In this document: positions 25,431 through 35,569 of the stretch, one piece after another
How the letters are laid out: every line of letters starts with the position of its first letter
How positions within the stretch are numbered: position 1 is the first letter of the stretch
DNA from: an uncultured Ruminococcus sp.
GTDB taxonomy: Bacteria > Bacillota > Clostridia > Lachnospirales > Lachnospiraceae
Reading direction: 5' to 3'
Assembly: GCA_934359255.1 (NCBI GenBank)
Contig: CAKRLG010000007.1
Coordinates: 1 to 64,000 of the forward strand
Length of the DNA stretch: 64,000 nt
The notes under the pieces: generated by a model
The model's database searches: none
What the model saw: the letters and a program-made list of their open reading frames with translations, nothing else
Told to the model about the DNA's origin: nothing
Translations under genes and position numbers: made by a program

Positions 25431-28019
25431 TTATTTTACAGTCATCCACTCGCCCAGTCCGTCGAACTGTTTTTCGTAGCTTACGGCACCCTCATACTGG
25501 TTGGACTGCAGGATGATATTTACAGTGTTGTAGATACATCTCTTCAGTTCACGGATATCCAGTGTACCTTCTTTCAGCTCTTTGCGGATGTTTTCATGAT
25601 CTTCTTCCATTCCAGGCATAACCATGTCATTGCCGGCTCTCATACAGCCTGCTGCAGTACACTCGCCCTGGATCTGTACGTTGGTGGTTGTCCAGTCCGT
25701 CATAATAGCTCCGGCAAATCCCCATTCGTCTCTGGCCGCTCTGGTACAGGTATCGTAACAGTTTGCAGCATGTACGCCATTGATCAGGTTATAGGAAGTC
25801 ATAATAGACATCGGCTGTGCATCCTTGATTGCAATCTCAAATCCTTTCAGATAGATCTCGCGAAGTGTTCTCTCCGACAAAACAGAATCCGAACCCATAC
25901 GGTTATCTTCCTGATTGTTACATGCGTAATGTTTGATCGTGGTTCCGCATCCCGGTACTTTCTGCACACCCAGTGTCATGGATGCAGCCATCATACCTGC
26001 CAGCAGCGGATCCTCGGAATAATATTCAAAGTTTCTTCCGCACAGCGGATTTCTGTGAATGTTCATACCCGGTGCCAGCCAGAGGGTGATGCCGAACAGT
26101 TCCATCTCGTGGCCGATCATCTCACCAAGTTCACGAACAAGATCCAGATTCCAGGTCTGTGCCAGAAGAGTTCCTACCGGAATTGCGGTACAGTACTGAT
26201 AATAAGAAGTTCCTCTCTTCTCTTTTGCTGCTGCGAAGAATCCGCCCTCCAGCGCAGACAGGAAATCGGTCGGAACGATACGACCGTTCTCTACCTGATA
26301 TTCTTTTTTCAGACGCAGGCCGGCAGGTCCGTCAGCCAGTGCGATACTTGCCACATTCCATGGTTCTTCTGCTGCCACCAGAGGTGTCTCTGCAGCAGAA
26401 CCCGGTACGGAGATACCTGCTGAACCAAGGGCATTACCCTGATCTTTTCCAGGATCTCCGGTAGCCATCTGCACCAGCTGTTCCTCGGACATCTGTTCAA
26501 CAATCTCTCCGGCTCTTCCCGGCAGCACTTCCGGAATCTGCTGATAAGCCACTTTTTCTGTCGGAATGTCTGCGGCTTTCACTGCAACCGGTACGATTCC
26601 TTTTGCTTTCAGTTCCTCATGCCATGCCAGTTCTCTCGCCTGTACCTTTTTTGCAAATGGCATAATCTCCTTTAATTCTTCTTTTAACGGACAGATATTT
26701 TCACACTGTACCATCACAGCTTCCTGATCCAGTTCTAATGCACCACTGAGTACGGAAGTGTTTAACTCATTGCCAACCCAGATACCGTATTTTCCCGGTT
26801 CCAGGATCCATGCTGCCTGATCCTCACTGTAGGATGCCAGCTGGTACAGCGGGAACGTAATCGTCATCTGCTGTTCTTCTCCCGGTGCCAGCAGTTTTGT
26901 CTTGCCAAATCCTGCCAGTCTGCGGAATTCTTTCACCAGTTCTCCCTGCGGGCAGGATACGTAGATCTGTACAACCTCTTTTCCTGCATAAGTATCACCG
27001 GTATTTTTCACAGTAACTTCCACAGAAACTTTCGGATCCATGGTTCCCTGACCACTGACACTTACTTTTCCTGCTGTAATCACAAAATCGGTATAAGACA
27101 TACCATAACCGAAGCCATAACGAACCGGTACCAGGAAGGTATCAAAGTAACGGTATCCCACAAAGATTCCTTCCTCATATCGTTCTTTCGTCAGATCGCC
27201 ACTCTTGTAGCTGTATACTTCGGCACCCGGATAATCATTGTATGTTTTCGCCCAGGTATCCGTCATCTTTCCGGACGGAGTCACCGCTCCGGTAAACACA
27301 TCGGCAAATGCATTGCCGCCTTCCTGTCCTGCCTGTACATACTGTACGATGGAACGGATATTGTCAAATGCATCGGCAAACCCAAGATCCATAAGACCGC
27401 CTGTATTGATCACCAGCACCACATCTTTATAGTTCTCACATACCTGTGCCAGCAATACTCTTTCTTCTTCGGAGATAAAATAATCTCCTTCTTCATCAAA
27501 ACGGTCTTTATTTTCTCCTGCGATACGTGCCATAACAAATACAGCAGTATCTGCACCGTCCGCTTTTGCTGCATCCACATCGATTTTTTCTCCACAGGGC
27601 ATGAAGAACGGAGTGGAAGAATAGGCCTCAAAGAACGCGTTTGGATTCTCCAGCTTTTCTGCCTTTTTCAAAATCTCTGCTTTCCAGTCTTCTCTTGCCT
27701 GATCATAAATCTTCACATAAGAATCCAGCCAGCCCTCTGTAGTTACTTCGTATCCGGCATTTTTCATTCCCTGTGCGATGGTCACATAATCACGCTCATT
27801 GACATCACCCGAACCGGTACCTCCCTTGATGGTTTTGACTGCTCCCGCACCATACAGTGCAATCTTTCCACCTTTTGGGGCCGGAAGAAAATGTCCCTCA
27901 TTTTTCAGAAGGACAAATCCTTCTGCTGCCGCTTTTCTTGCAAGGGCACGGTTATCGATCTCACGCTGTGTTACCTCGTTGGATGTTGTTCCACTGAACG
28001 TTCTCACTTTTGCTTTCAT
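25431..28019 (-). CDS. Glycoside hydrolase family 3 beta-glucosidase with permuted domain order
   Basis: An 862-residue cytoplasmic GH3 enzyme (no signal peptide) that should release glucose or a related sugar from beta-glycosides. Usual GH3 enzymes start with the TIM-barrel catalytic domain. Here the GH3 C-terminal (alpha/beta sandwich) domain comes first (about 25-300), then a fibronectin-III-like domain (about 320-430), and the TIM barrel is last (about 500-862). The catalytic nucleophile is Asp775 in GAIMTDWTTTN, and KHYACNNQE carries the substrate-binding Lys-His. This permutation is known from rumen Clostridia. A GGAGG precedes the ATG. The divergent AraC gene at 28267 is the obvious regulator. 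Confidence 0.93.
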   Translation of the reverse strand: MKAKVRTFSGTTSNEVTQREIDNRALARKAAAEGFVLLKNEGHFLPAPKGGKIALYGAGAVKTIKGGTGSGDVNERDYVTIAQGMKNAGYEVTTEGWLDSYVKIYDQAREDWKAEILKKAEKLENPNAFFEAYSSTPFFMPCGEKIDVDAAKADGADTAVFVMARIAGENKDRFDEEGDYFISEEERVLLAQVCENYKDVVLVINTGGLMDLGFADAFDNIRSIVQYVQAGQEGGNAFADVFTGAVTPSGKMTDTWAKTYNDYPGAEVYSYKSGDLTKERYEEGIFVGYRYFDTFLVPVRYGFGYGMSYTDFVITAGKVSVSGQGTMDPKVSVEVTVKNTGDTYAGKEVVQIYVSCPQGELVKEFRRLAGFGKTKLLAPGEEQQMTITFPLYQLASYSEDQAAWILEPGKYGIWVGNELNTSVLSGALELDQEAVMVQCENICPLKEELKEIMPFAKKVQARELAWHEELKAKGIVPVAVKAADIPTEKVAYQQIPEVLPGRAGEIVEQMSEEQLVQMATGDPGKDQGNALGSAGISVPGSAAETPLVAAEEPWNVASIALADGPAGLRLKKEYQVENGRIVPTDFLSALEGGFFAAAKEKRGTSYYQYCTAIPVGTLLAQTWNLDLVRELGEMIGHEMELFGITLWLAPGMNIHRNPLCGRNFEYYSEDPLLAGMMAASMTLGVQKVPGCGTTIKHYACNNQEDNRMGSDSVLSERTLREIYLKGFEIAIKDAQPMSIMTSYNLINGVHAANCYDTCTRAARDEWGFAGAIMTDWTTTNVQIQGECTAAGCMRAGNDMVMPGMEEDHENIRKELKEGTLDIRELKRCIYNTVNIILQSNQYEGAVSYEKQFDGLGEWMTVK

Positions 28020-28266
28020 CTGTTACTTACCTCCCAATTTCCTGCGTTACTTTATCTTACTTCTGTCACAATCGCCATGTTCTGTGCCACAGGCTTCTGG
28101 TTTTATTATCGCTTATTTTCTGTAAATATACTAGTATCTTTTTATCTTATTTTAGGTCGATATTGATATTTTCCATATTTTTTGATATGATTTTTTCAAA
28201 GTTTTGTTTCTTATTTGATATTTTCGAATTATATATTCACTTATTACATTTTTAACAGGAGGTTTT

Positions 28267-29100
28267 ATGGAATTGCAATATTATGAAACGATCCGGGAAA
28301 CCGGTCATCTGCAGGTGCGCTTTGAGCCGGTACTCTCTCCCGCCGGAGTCTTCCCGGCACACTGGCATGAATATGTGGAAATTCTATACATTAAAGATGG
28401 GATTCTTTCTGCTATTGTACAGGCTGTGGAATATGAACTTCATACAGGCGATCTCATGATCATCAACTCCGGAGATCTCCACATGACCAGAACATCGGGC
28501 TGTCACTATCTGATTCTCCAGATCTCTGCCAGGCAGCTTCGCTCTTATCTGCCGGACTTTGATCAGTTACGATTTGATACATTGATTCCCTGCACAAAAA
28601 GTGAGCATAACAGGCAGCTCTTTTCTGCTCTTTATGCCATGGAAACTATTTTTCAGGAGCAGCCGCACCATTATGAGCTGCTGTTCACCGCAAGATTATA
28701 TGAATTTTTATATATTCTCTGTCGGGATCACAGCACCACTACCGCTTCCGCTGTCACAGCCGACAGTGATCGCGACCGGCTGCGGATCACCCATGTCATG
28801 CAGTGGATCCGGGAACATTATCAGGAAAATCTGACGCTGGATGCCGCAGCCTCCCTGCTCGCAGTCTCTAAGGAATACTTTTGCAGGCTTTTTAAAAAAT
28901 ACACTGGTCAGACCTTCCTGGAATATCTGAACGATGTCCGAACCATTCATCTGGCAAAAGATCTATCTGCCTGTGACGATACCATCACTTCACTGATGGA
29001 AAAACACGGTCTTACCAATTATAAGGTCTTTCTTCGGACTTTTCGGAAACTCTACGGAACTTCTCCACAGAAATTCCGTAAAGTTTCCGAAAAGTACTAG
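28267..29100 (+). CDS. AraC-family transcription regulator with cupin sensor domain
   Basis: A 277-residue regulator. Residues about 10-140 form the cupin (AraC-type) ligand domain, with the VFPAHWHEYVEILYI and GDLMIINSGDLHM strands. Residues about 175-275 hold the two AraC HTH motifs (LTLDAAASLLAVSKEYFCRL and the second with GTSPQKFRK at its end). A consensus AGGAGG ribosome site is 6 bp before the ATG. It is transcribed away from the GH3 gene across a 247-bp AT-rich spacer that should carry both promoters and the operators. A beta-glucoside or its breakdown product is the expected effector, by context only. Confidence 0.9.
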   Translation: MELQYYETIRETGHLQVRFEPVLSPAGVFPAHWHEYVEILYIKDGILSAIVQAVEYELHTGDLMIINSGDLHMTRTSGCHYLILQISARQLRSYLPDFDQLRFDTLIPCTKSEHNRQLFSALYAMETIFQEQPHHYELLFTARLYEFLYILCRDHSTTTASAVTADSDRDRLRITHVMQWIREHYQENLTLDAAASLLAVSKEYFCRLFKKYTGQTFLEYLNDVRTIHLAKDLSACDDTITSLMEKHGLTNYKVFLRTFRKLYGTSPQKFRKVSEKY

Positions 29101-29142
29101 ATCGTGTCTGAAATCACTGTTTCCAATCATCGACAGGAAGTG

Positions 29143-30168
29143 TCAGCTGATAAACATGGCATCCCCAAAACTAAAAAATCTGTACCGTTCCTGTACTGCC
29201 ACTTCATATGCATGCATGATTTTCTCTTTTCCAGCCAGTGCGGACACAAGCATCAGTAATGTGGACTCCGGCAGATGGAAGTTTGTGATCAGGGCATCGA
29301 TGCATTTGAATCTGTATCCCGGATAGATAAAGATTTCTGTCCAGCCGCTTGTTGCTTTTACGATGCCGTTTTCTCCTGTTGCAGATTCCAGTGTACGGCA
29401 GCTGGTAGTTCCCACAGCGATCACTCTGCCACCGTTTTGCTTTGTATCATTGATCAGTTTTGCCTGATCTTCCTCTACAATATAGAATTCAGAATGCATA
29501 TGGTGTTTCTCTACATCATCCACTTTTACAGGACGGAAGGTTCCAAGACCTACATGAAGGGTAACATGAGCGATGTTCACACCCATCTCTTTTACCTGCT
29601 CCAGAAGTTCCGGTGTAAAATGCAATCCGGCAGTGGGTGCTGCTGCAGATCCTTCGTGTTTTGCATATACGGTCTGATAACGGTTCTTATCCTGTAACTT
29701 ATGCGTGATATATGGTGGCAGCGGCATCTCACCCAACTGGTCCAGGATTTCTTCGAAAATCCCTTCATAATGAAACTGGATCAGACGGTTTCCCTCATCC
29801 ACCACATCGATGATTTCCCCGGTCAGCAGTCCCTCTCCAAAATCGATCACTGCACCCGGACGGGCCTTCTTTCCCGGTTTTACCAGACACTCCCAGATGT
29901 CATTCTCCCGGCGTTTCAGCAGAAGGATCTCTATCACAGCTCCGGTTTCTTTCTTATGTCCGTACAGTCTTGCCGGGATTACCTTCGTATCATTTACCAC
30001 CAGACAATCGCCCGGTTTCAGATAATTCAGGATATGTTTAAAATCTGTATGCTCCAGTTCCCCTGTCTCTTTGTCCAGGTGCATCAGTCTGGAGGAAGAA
30101 CGGTCTTCCAACGGATCCTGCGCAATCAGTTCCTGGGGAAGATCATAATAAAAATCTGCTGTTCTCAT
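29143..30168 (-). CDS. queA: S-adenosylmethionine:tRNA ribosyltransferase-isomerase
   Basis: A 341-residue QueA, which transfers and isomerises the ribosyl part of S-adenosylmethionine onto preQ1 at tRNA position 34 to give epoxyqueuosine. Family segments include [20 protein letters not shown] at the start, HYNG-type [13 protein letters not shown], and [16 protein letters not shown] with the GLGTFRPV strand. Its product is the substrate of QueH (6040-6708), so two late queuosine steps are encoded 23 kb apart here. It seems monocistronic and convergent with the AraC gene, 42 bp from its stop. Confidence 0.97.
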   Translation of the reverse strand: MRTADFYYDLPQELIAQDPLEDRSSSRLMHLDKETGELEHTDFKHILNYLKPGDCLVVNDTKVIPARLYGHKKETGAVIEILLLKRRENDIWECLVKPGKKARPGAVIDFGEGLLTGEIIDVVDEGNRLIQFHYEGIFEEILDQLGEMPLPPYITHKLQDKNRYQTVYAKHEGSAAAPTAGLHFTPELLEQVKEMGVNIAHVTLHVGLGTFRPVKVDDVEKHHMHSEFYIVEEDQAKLINDTKQNGGRVIAVGTTSCRTLESATGENGIVKATSGWTEIFIYPGYRFKCIDALITNFHLPESTLLMLVSALAGKEKIMHAYEVAVQERYRFFSFGDAMFIS

Positions 30169-30244
30169 TTTCTCTAAACTCCTTTATTTTTTGCTTTTCA
30201 CACTATAGCACTTTATGAAACTTCCCGCAAGTGGGGAGTTCCTG

Positions 30245-31396
30245 TCAGCAGATGCTTTCTCTGCATTTTCCTCTTATTATCACTTCCACAAGATCCAGTT
30301 CCTGATTCATGATACAAAGATCCGCATCGTACCCCTCCTCAATCTTTCCCTTATCTTTCAACTGCAGAATCCGCGCCGGATTGGCCGTGATGGTGGAGAT
30401 GGCGATCTCCAGAGGAATGTCTGCTTTGCATACACACTCTTTTACCTCTTTCAGTAGACAGCTGGACTGTCCAACGCCCATTCCAAGGAATTCTCCATTG
30501 GCCGTATACATGGGCAGGCTTCCCTGACCATCGGAAGAAATGGTGATGTGTTTCGGATCCACCCCTGCTTCCATCATCCGACGGATCCCGTTGCATACTC
30601 TGACTTCATCACAGATAGTTTCCCAGTAATCGATATCTTCATTGCCGGTAAAATCAACATTTCCACCATTCTTTGCATACTCAGTGGCCTTACAGAACAG
30701 TTTTTCGTTCCGGTTGATATGAGTCGGAAGAATCTGAGAAGCCGGTATCTCTGTCTCCGCCACCACGCGTTCGATCAGATCCATGCATCTCGGACTATCT
30801 CCCAGGTGGACATTGACAACACCGGCTTTTCCGGACAGAACACCACCCAGTCTGGTATCTGCCACCACACGGACAAACTCTTCAAATGTCGGCTGGGAAG
30901 AACGATGATCGGAAATGGCGATTTCTCCGGTTCCGATGATTTCCCGGATCATCATAATATCTTTTGTGATACTGTCCGTCAATGTGTGTACCGGAATCTG
31001 ATAGCTTCCGGTATAACAGTAAGCTGACATTCCCTGTTCGCATAACCCTTTTGTTTTCGCCACCAGTGCACACATATCTCTTCCGATACCGTCCGTTCCA
31101 AGACATCCGACCACTGTGGTGACACCGAATTTTGTAAGGCCTTCCACCGTTGCTTCCGGTGTGCGGTTGGCAAATCCGCCCTCTCCGCCGCCGCCAAGAA
31201 CATGCACATGGCAGTCAATAAAACCCGGTGTCAGGATCTTCCCACTTCCGTCAATAATATCCTCCTCTGTGAGATACGGTATCTCCGGCATGATTCCTGC
31301 CTCTTCTATCTTTGCAATTTTATCTCCGATGATCAACACATCCTTGTTTCCCAGATGTTCCGGTGCATATACATTGATATTTTTAATTAATTTCAT
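30245..31396 (-). CDS. iadA: Isoaspartyl dipeptidase
   Basis: A 383-residue amidohydrolase that hydrolyses beta-aspartyl dipeptides formed by protein ageing. The binuclear metal site is visible: GFIDCHVHVLGGGGEGG near residue 62, a downstream YCYTGSYQIP with the family's Tyr, LPTHINRNEKLF, and the metal-binding Asp in ITISSDGQGSLP. A segment binding the substrate carboxylate lies between. It is downstream of the transporter gene at 31544-33064, but a strong terminator separates them, so joint expression is partial at best. A degradative link between dipeptide uptake and this enzyme is inferred. Confidence 0.93.
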   Translation of the reverse strand: MKLIKNINVYAPEHLGNKDVLIIGDKIAKIEEAGIMPEIPYLTEEDIIDGSGKILTPGFIDCHVHVLGGGGEGGFANRTPEATVEGLTKFGVTTVVGCLGTDGIGRDMCALVAKTKGLCEQGMSAYCYTGSYQIPVHTLTDSITKDIMMIREIIGTGEIAISDHRSSQPTFEEFVRVVADTRLGGVLSGKAGVVNVHLGDSPRCMDLIERVVAETEIPASQILPTHINRNEKLFCKATEYAKNGGNVDFTGNEDIDYWETICDEVRVCNGIRRMMEAGVDPKHITISSDGQGSLPMYTANGEFLGMGVGQSSCLLKEVKECVCKADIPLEIAISTITANPARILQLKDKGKIEEGYDADLCIMNQELDLVEVIIRGKCRESIC

Positions 31397-31446
31397 ACGT
31401 CTGTAATCCTCGCAATATAAATATTATAATCTTCCTTTCAGCAGAC

Positions 31447-31490
31447 AAAAAGGCGTGTATTGGAAAATTATTTTCCACCTACACGCCTTA
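31447..31490 (-). terminator. Terminator after the YfcC-type transporter gene
   Basis: TAAGGCGTGTA pairs with TACACGCCTTA (minus strand, 31490 to 31447), with an inner GGAAAAT/ATTTTCC helix in the loop and TTTTT after the stem. Confidence 0.9.
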
Positions 31491-31543
31491 TTTTACAATA
31501 AATTCACTTTTCCTTCAATCAGTTTCCGTGAACAATAACCTCA

Positions 31544-33064
31544 TCAGAATCCGATTCCAACCGCAATCAAAATCGTGATCACAGCACCGATCATCAATAC
31601 ACCCAGATATTTCCACATAAACTTGATCCAGCTGGACCACTCGATTCTGGCAATGGCCAGAGAACCGATCAGACATCCGGAAGTAGGAACGATCAGATTG
31701 GTAAATGCATCTCCCAGCTGGAAAGCAAGTACTGAGGTCTGACGGGTAACCCCCAGGAGATCTGCCAGCGGAGCCATGATCGGCATCGTAATTGCTGCCT
31801 GTCCGGATCCGGATACCACAAAGAAATTAAATACAGACTGAAACAGATACATCAGCACTGCTGCCGCCGCACCAGAAAGTCCTGCCAGAGCTTTGGAGAT
31901 TCCATACATGACCGTATTGATCACGGTTGGTGTTGTCGGATCGGAACCACCGAGTACCTGCATAATTCCCTGCGCCATGGCCACAACCAGAGCCGCACCG
32001 ATCAGATCTTTTGCACCATTTTTAAAAGAAGTTGCGATATCGTTCACTTTCATATCATTCAGATGGAAAATCACTCCGATCACACCTGCAACGATTCCCA
32101 TGATAAAGAACTGTGTCGCGATCTCAGGCATATAATATCCTTTTTTCATAACACCCCAGACTACCCACACCACGGTAACTGCCAGTGTCAGCAGAACCAG
32201 AATGTGTCCAAGTCCGAAAGAATGACCCTCATCAATACCTGTTTTTTCATTCTGCTCACGGAAATACTGATCTGTCTCATAAGCAACTGAGATCGTCGGT
32301 GTTTTTTTCACTTTCGCTGCATAGAACATGGTCATTCCACAGCCGAGTGCGGTAAATACCACCCACATCACCATACGGAATCCCGCACCGGAAAACACAT
32401 CGATACCGGCAATTCCCTGTGCAATACCCACAGAAAACGGGTTCATCCAGGAAGCACCAAAACCGATCTGTGTTGCTACATAAGTAACCAGAACTGCAAT
32501 GACCGTGTCATATCCCACAGCAACAAACAGCGGACACAATATCATGGTAAATGGAAGTGCTTCCTCTCCCATTCCAAAAACAGCTCCGCCAAGAGAAAAC
32601 AGTACAAAAAGAACCGGAATCAACAGTTTTTCTGCTCCTTTTGCCTTACGGATCAGTCCGACCAGTCCCGCTTCGATGGCACCTGTCCGGATCATGATAC
32701 CAAACGCACCGCCAACTACCAGCAGAAATGCGATGATCTGAATCGCAGAATCGCTGACAATTCCATTAAACATGTAATTAAAGAAACCGCTTTCGCCGTC
32801 ACCGCTGAATAAAGCAACCCCTTCTGTGACTGCTTTTCCCGCATCGTCTGTCAGATACTGGAAACTTCCATCTTTAATTACCGTACGGGTCTTCTCCACC
32901 CCGTTCATCATGTACGTAACATCCTGTGTTTCGTAGTAGCCTTTCGGAACAAAGAACGTAACGATCGCAGCAAGGACAACCACAAAGAAAATAATAATGT
33001 AAGTGTCCGGAACGCTAAACCCTTTGTTAAATGATTTCAGGCCTTCTCCTTTTTTCTTGCTCAT
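31544..33064 (-). CDS. YfcC-family (C4-dicarboxylate/amino acid) membrane transporter
   Basis: A 506-residue polytopic carrier of the YfcC/DcuC-like family with about 12 hydrophobic segments. Typical segments are FSLGGAVFGMGEEALPFTMI, QIGFGASWMNPFSVGIAQG and the mirrored QAAITMPIMAPLADLLGVTRQ with a VPTSGCLIG hairpin. The repeated inverted halves suggest an elevator-type carrier. Family members have been linked to arginine, basic amino acids or acetate, and the substrate cannot be fixed here. The frame is open to 33109, but GGAGGG lies before the ATG at 33064. Proximity to iadA hints at a peptide or amino acid. Confidence 0.85.
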   Translation of the reverse strand: MSKKKGEGLKSFNKGFSVPDTYIIIFFVVVLAAIVTFFVPKGYYETQDVTYMMNGVEKTRTVIKDGSFQYLTDDAGKAVTEGVALFSGDGESGFFNYMFNGIVSDSAIQIIAFLLVVGGAFGIMIRTGAIEAGLVGLIRKAKGAEKLLIPVLFVLFSLGGAVFGMGEEALPFTMILCPLFVAVGYDTVIAVLVTYVATQIGFGASWMNPFSVGIAQGIAGIDVFSGAGFRMVMWVVFTALGCGMTMFYAAKVKKTPTISVAYETDQYFREQNEKTGIDEGHSFGLGHILVLLTLAVTVVWVVWGVMKKGYYMPEIATQFFIMGIVAGVIGVIFHLNDMKVNDIATSFKNGAKDLIGAALVVAMAQGIMQVLGGSDPTTPTVINTVMYGISKALAGLSGAAAAVLMYLFQSVFNFFVVSGSGQAAITMPIMAPLADLLGVTRQTSVLAFQLGDAFTNLIVPTSGCLIGSLAIARIEWSSWIKFMWKYLGVLMIGAVITILIAVGIGF

Positions 33065-33158
33065 ACTTGAGTATCCCTCCATTTTATCTTTACATCCCAT
33101 AATTGACATGCATACACGATTGTATCATAGAAGTACAAAGAAAGTAAGCCATAAAAAG

Positions 33159-33190
33159 AAAAAACCGAAAGTTTACAGTACTTTCAGCTT
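33159..33190 (-). terminator. Terminator after the MoxR/DUF58 operon
   Basis: Minus strand: AAGCTGAAAGT (33190-33180) pairs with ACTTTCGGTTTT (33172-33159, with a G-U pair), followed by a T-rich tract. It lies 20 bp after the last gene. Confidence 0.75.
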
Positions 33191-33209
33191 TTTCTTCTCC
33201 ACTGGAATT

Positions 33210-34445
33210 TTATCGTATCCGAAGCATCTTCTCCATCTCTTCTTTTGTACAGGATGTTTCTGCATATCGCGCTTTCTCATAAATCTGTGAAAATACTTTC
33301 GCATCGACATCCTCCAGTTCCATCTGGCCTGCAGTCTGGGTTGGTGTCCAGGCGCTGTCCGGGGATCCTTTCAGTTTTTCAAGAACTTTTTTCCTATAAT
33401 GCTTTCGGATTCTTCCATCCGCAGATCGATTCCAGAAAAGATGTTCTTTCTTTTTCCGGTTCAGATTTTTCTTTTTTTCAGCTGCCGGTGGTGGCAGTAA
33501 TCGTTCGATCTTATCTCCATTTTCCTCGGTCTTTTCATTAAAATGCAGATACAATCGATACAACGCCCGCACTGCCAAAAAAATGCACGCAAGAGCCAGA
33601 CCGATACCGATCATCCAGCCGATCAGATCCAGCAATTTGTACAACAATTCCAAAAACCACGGAATCTCTCTGCTGGCAGTCGCCGGCATCATCTGGTTCA
33701 TCTGCTCTGCTGCCATCGTTCCCTCTTCCGCCGGTGAATTCGGAATCAGATGCAGCAGCCAGCGTATCACCGTTTTTAACGCCTGCCCTCCCTTTCGGAT
33801 CAGCTGATCAATACCCAGATAAGGAGCTGCGATCATGGCCACCGCCGTAACTGCGGAAACCATCCACATCATCCCCTGGTTGATCTTAGCCAGCCGCCGT
33901 ACCGGAAGTCTTTCCAGAGATGCATGTGTTTTTAAAAAGGAATCCACTTCTTCCAGGTTGATATGAAAATTACAGAGCAGATAATATAGTGCTGCAAGTA
34001 CCGGAGCAACCCGAATCGCCGTATCCGACACAAAATGCTGACCAAGAAAATACAGCACCAGATCAATCCCAAGCCATGGATACGACGGTATCTTCAACCA
34101 ACAGGTTTTCTTTGATGCCCTGGCATAAAAATAGGAGAATGCCACAAGAATTCCCAGAAGCCCTGTCCAGATCCCGCGAACGCCGGTTCCGGCAATCATC
34201 ACAGCTCCTCCGATCAGGAACACTGCAACGATTCCAAACTGCCAGAAATGAGTTGCTTTCTTCTCTGCCAGAAACATGCCTGCATTTAGCGGAAACAGCA
34301 GACACCCTACCAGTACAAACGGTTCGCTTCCATGCCCAGATACCACCACCGCACACGCATAGATGGCAAATAAGATCAGAAATCCGTGACACAGTTCCAG
34401 AAGTACCAGTGCCGCCTGTCGTTTGGTTATCTTCAACTGTTTCAT
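33210..34445 (-). CDS. Polytopic membrane protein of the MoxR/DUF58 operon (DUF4129-like C-terminus)
   Basis: A 411-residue protein with about seven membrane helices in residues 1-215, a further one or two near 270-310, and a basic cytoplasmic C-terminal domain (Lys-rich about 330-345, then IRKHYRKKVLEKLKGSPDSA and FSQIYEKARYAETSCTKEEM). That C-terminal pattern is like the DUF4129 domain commonly found with MoxR and DUF58 proteins. Function is unknown. The ATG at 34445 overlaps the DUF58 stop in an ATGA with GGAGG upstream, so it is translationally coupled. In-frame sequence before it is part of the DUF58 gene. Confidence 0.75.
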   Translation of the reverse strand: MKQLKITKRQAALVLLELCHGFLILFAIYACAVVVSGHGSEPFVLVGCLLFPLNAGMFLAEKKATHFWQFGIVAVFLIGGAVMIAGTGVRGIWTGLLGILVAFSYFYARASKKTCWLKIPSYPWLGIDLVLYFLGQHFVSDTAIRVAPVLAALYYLLCNFHINLEEVDSFLKTHASLERLPVRRLAKINQGMMWMVSAVTAVAMIAAPYLGIDQLIRKGGQALKTVIRWLLHLIPNSPAEEGTMAAEQMNQMMPATASREIPWFLELLYKLLDLIGWMIGIGLALACIFLAVRALYRLYLHFNEKTEENGDKIERLLPPPAAEKKKNLNRKKKEHLFWNRSADGRIRKHYRKKVLEKLKGSPDSAWTPTQTAGQMELEDVDAKVFSQIYEKARYAETSCTKEEMEKMLRIR

Positions 34446-35566
34446 TTTGCCACCTCCCATCGAAGTGCTGTCATATTCCGACTGTCCGGAAGTTTCCATT
34501 CCATATCCTCATATAAGGTAGCGATCCATACACCGGTTCCGCCTTCGTTCAGAAGCCGGCAGAATCCTTCATAACAGCTCTCTCTCTGATTTTTGGAAAT
34601 CATCACATACGTCCGGTTTTCCCTGTTCGCCTCTTCCCACAGACGATCCAGGATCACTTCCATGTGTTCTGCCTTCTGATCCAGATCCAGCCGCGTCAGC
34701 CCTTCATACAACGCCCGTACCTGCTGGGGTCCGGTACCCGGTTCCAGGCTGAAACAGGCTTTTGTCTTCAGATCTCGTCCGTTGGTACGGATTCCCGCAG
34801 GAATTCCATTCTGCAGCAGACGGGAAACCAGGGCTGCTGCCAGCCGGATCCCCTCTTCGTGGATCCCATCAAATTTCCAGATGGTCTCGTCTTCTACGTC
34901 CAGCAAAACCACCACTTCCTGTGCCGATGTGGAATCATACAGATTGACCATCCACTGATCCGTCCGTGCAGATACCTTCCAGTTGATCTTATGCATCGGA
35001 TCTGTCGGCTGATATTCCCGGATTCCCCGAAATTCAAAAGGATCTTCATACAGATTCTTCCGTGACAGCACACTTCCCATTATTTTCTGAAAGGGGATCT
35101 CCAGCCTGGTCTCATCCACCATCCGAGGATAAACATAAAAATGATCCGGCGATTCCAGTGTTTTATAGAATTTTCCATTCATCAACGGACTTCTTGTCAC
35201 CAGTTCCACCTGAGACAGTTCATAATATCCACGCCTGGAACAGTAGAATGAAATCGTCCTGGTAATTTTCTGATAACTGCCTACCGAAAAGATATCTCTT
35301 TTATAACATTGATCCGAGACACTTGTATTTTCTCCGTCGGCAAACCGAAGATTCCGGTGCATCTGAAATCCCACCTGCAATACAGGAAGAAACAGCCATT
35401 TTCTGTTATAGATGGTTTCCGTCAGTATGGCATCCCGCCCTTCCAGAGAAGGTTCTTTCTGGAATTCCACACGGGCATCCAGATGTTTTTCCCACAGATA
35501 CCCGTATATTTTCACCAGCACAGAATTCATCACAAATGCACCGATCAGTACTACTATAATGATCAT
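34442..35566 (-). CDS. DUF58 domain protein (von Willebrand A-like)
   Basis: A 374-residue protein with one N-terminal membrane helix (residues 1-17), a beta-rich domain (about 25-180), then the DUF58 core: EDPFEFRGIREYQPTDPMHK, INWKVSARTDQWMVNLYD and a following VVVLLDVEDE strand with the Asp of a vWA-like metal site. These proteins pair with MoxR AAA+ ATPases in complexes thought to assemble or activate envelope proteins. The exact client is unknown. It starts 3 bp after the moxR stop and overlaps the next gene. Confidence 0.88.
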   Translation of the reverse strand: MIIIVVLIGAFVMNSVLVKIYGYLWEKHLDARVEFQKEPSLEGRDAILTETIYNRKWLFLPVLQVGFQMHRNLRFADGENTSVSDQCYKRDIFSVGSYQKITRTISFYCSRRGYYELSQVELVTRSPLMNGKFYKTLESPDHFYVYPRMVDETRLEIPFQKIMGSVLSRKNLYEDPFEFRGIREYQPTDPMHKINWKVSARTDQWMVNLYDSTSAQEVVVLLDVEDETIWKFDGIHEEGIRLAAALVSRLLQNGIPAGIRTNGRDLKTKACFSLEPGTGPQQVRALYEGLTRLDLDQKAEHMEVILDRLWEEANRENRTYVMISKNQRESCYEGFCRLLNEGGTGVWIATLYEDMEWKLPDSRNMTALRWEVAK

Positions 35567-35569
35567 CTG

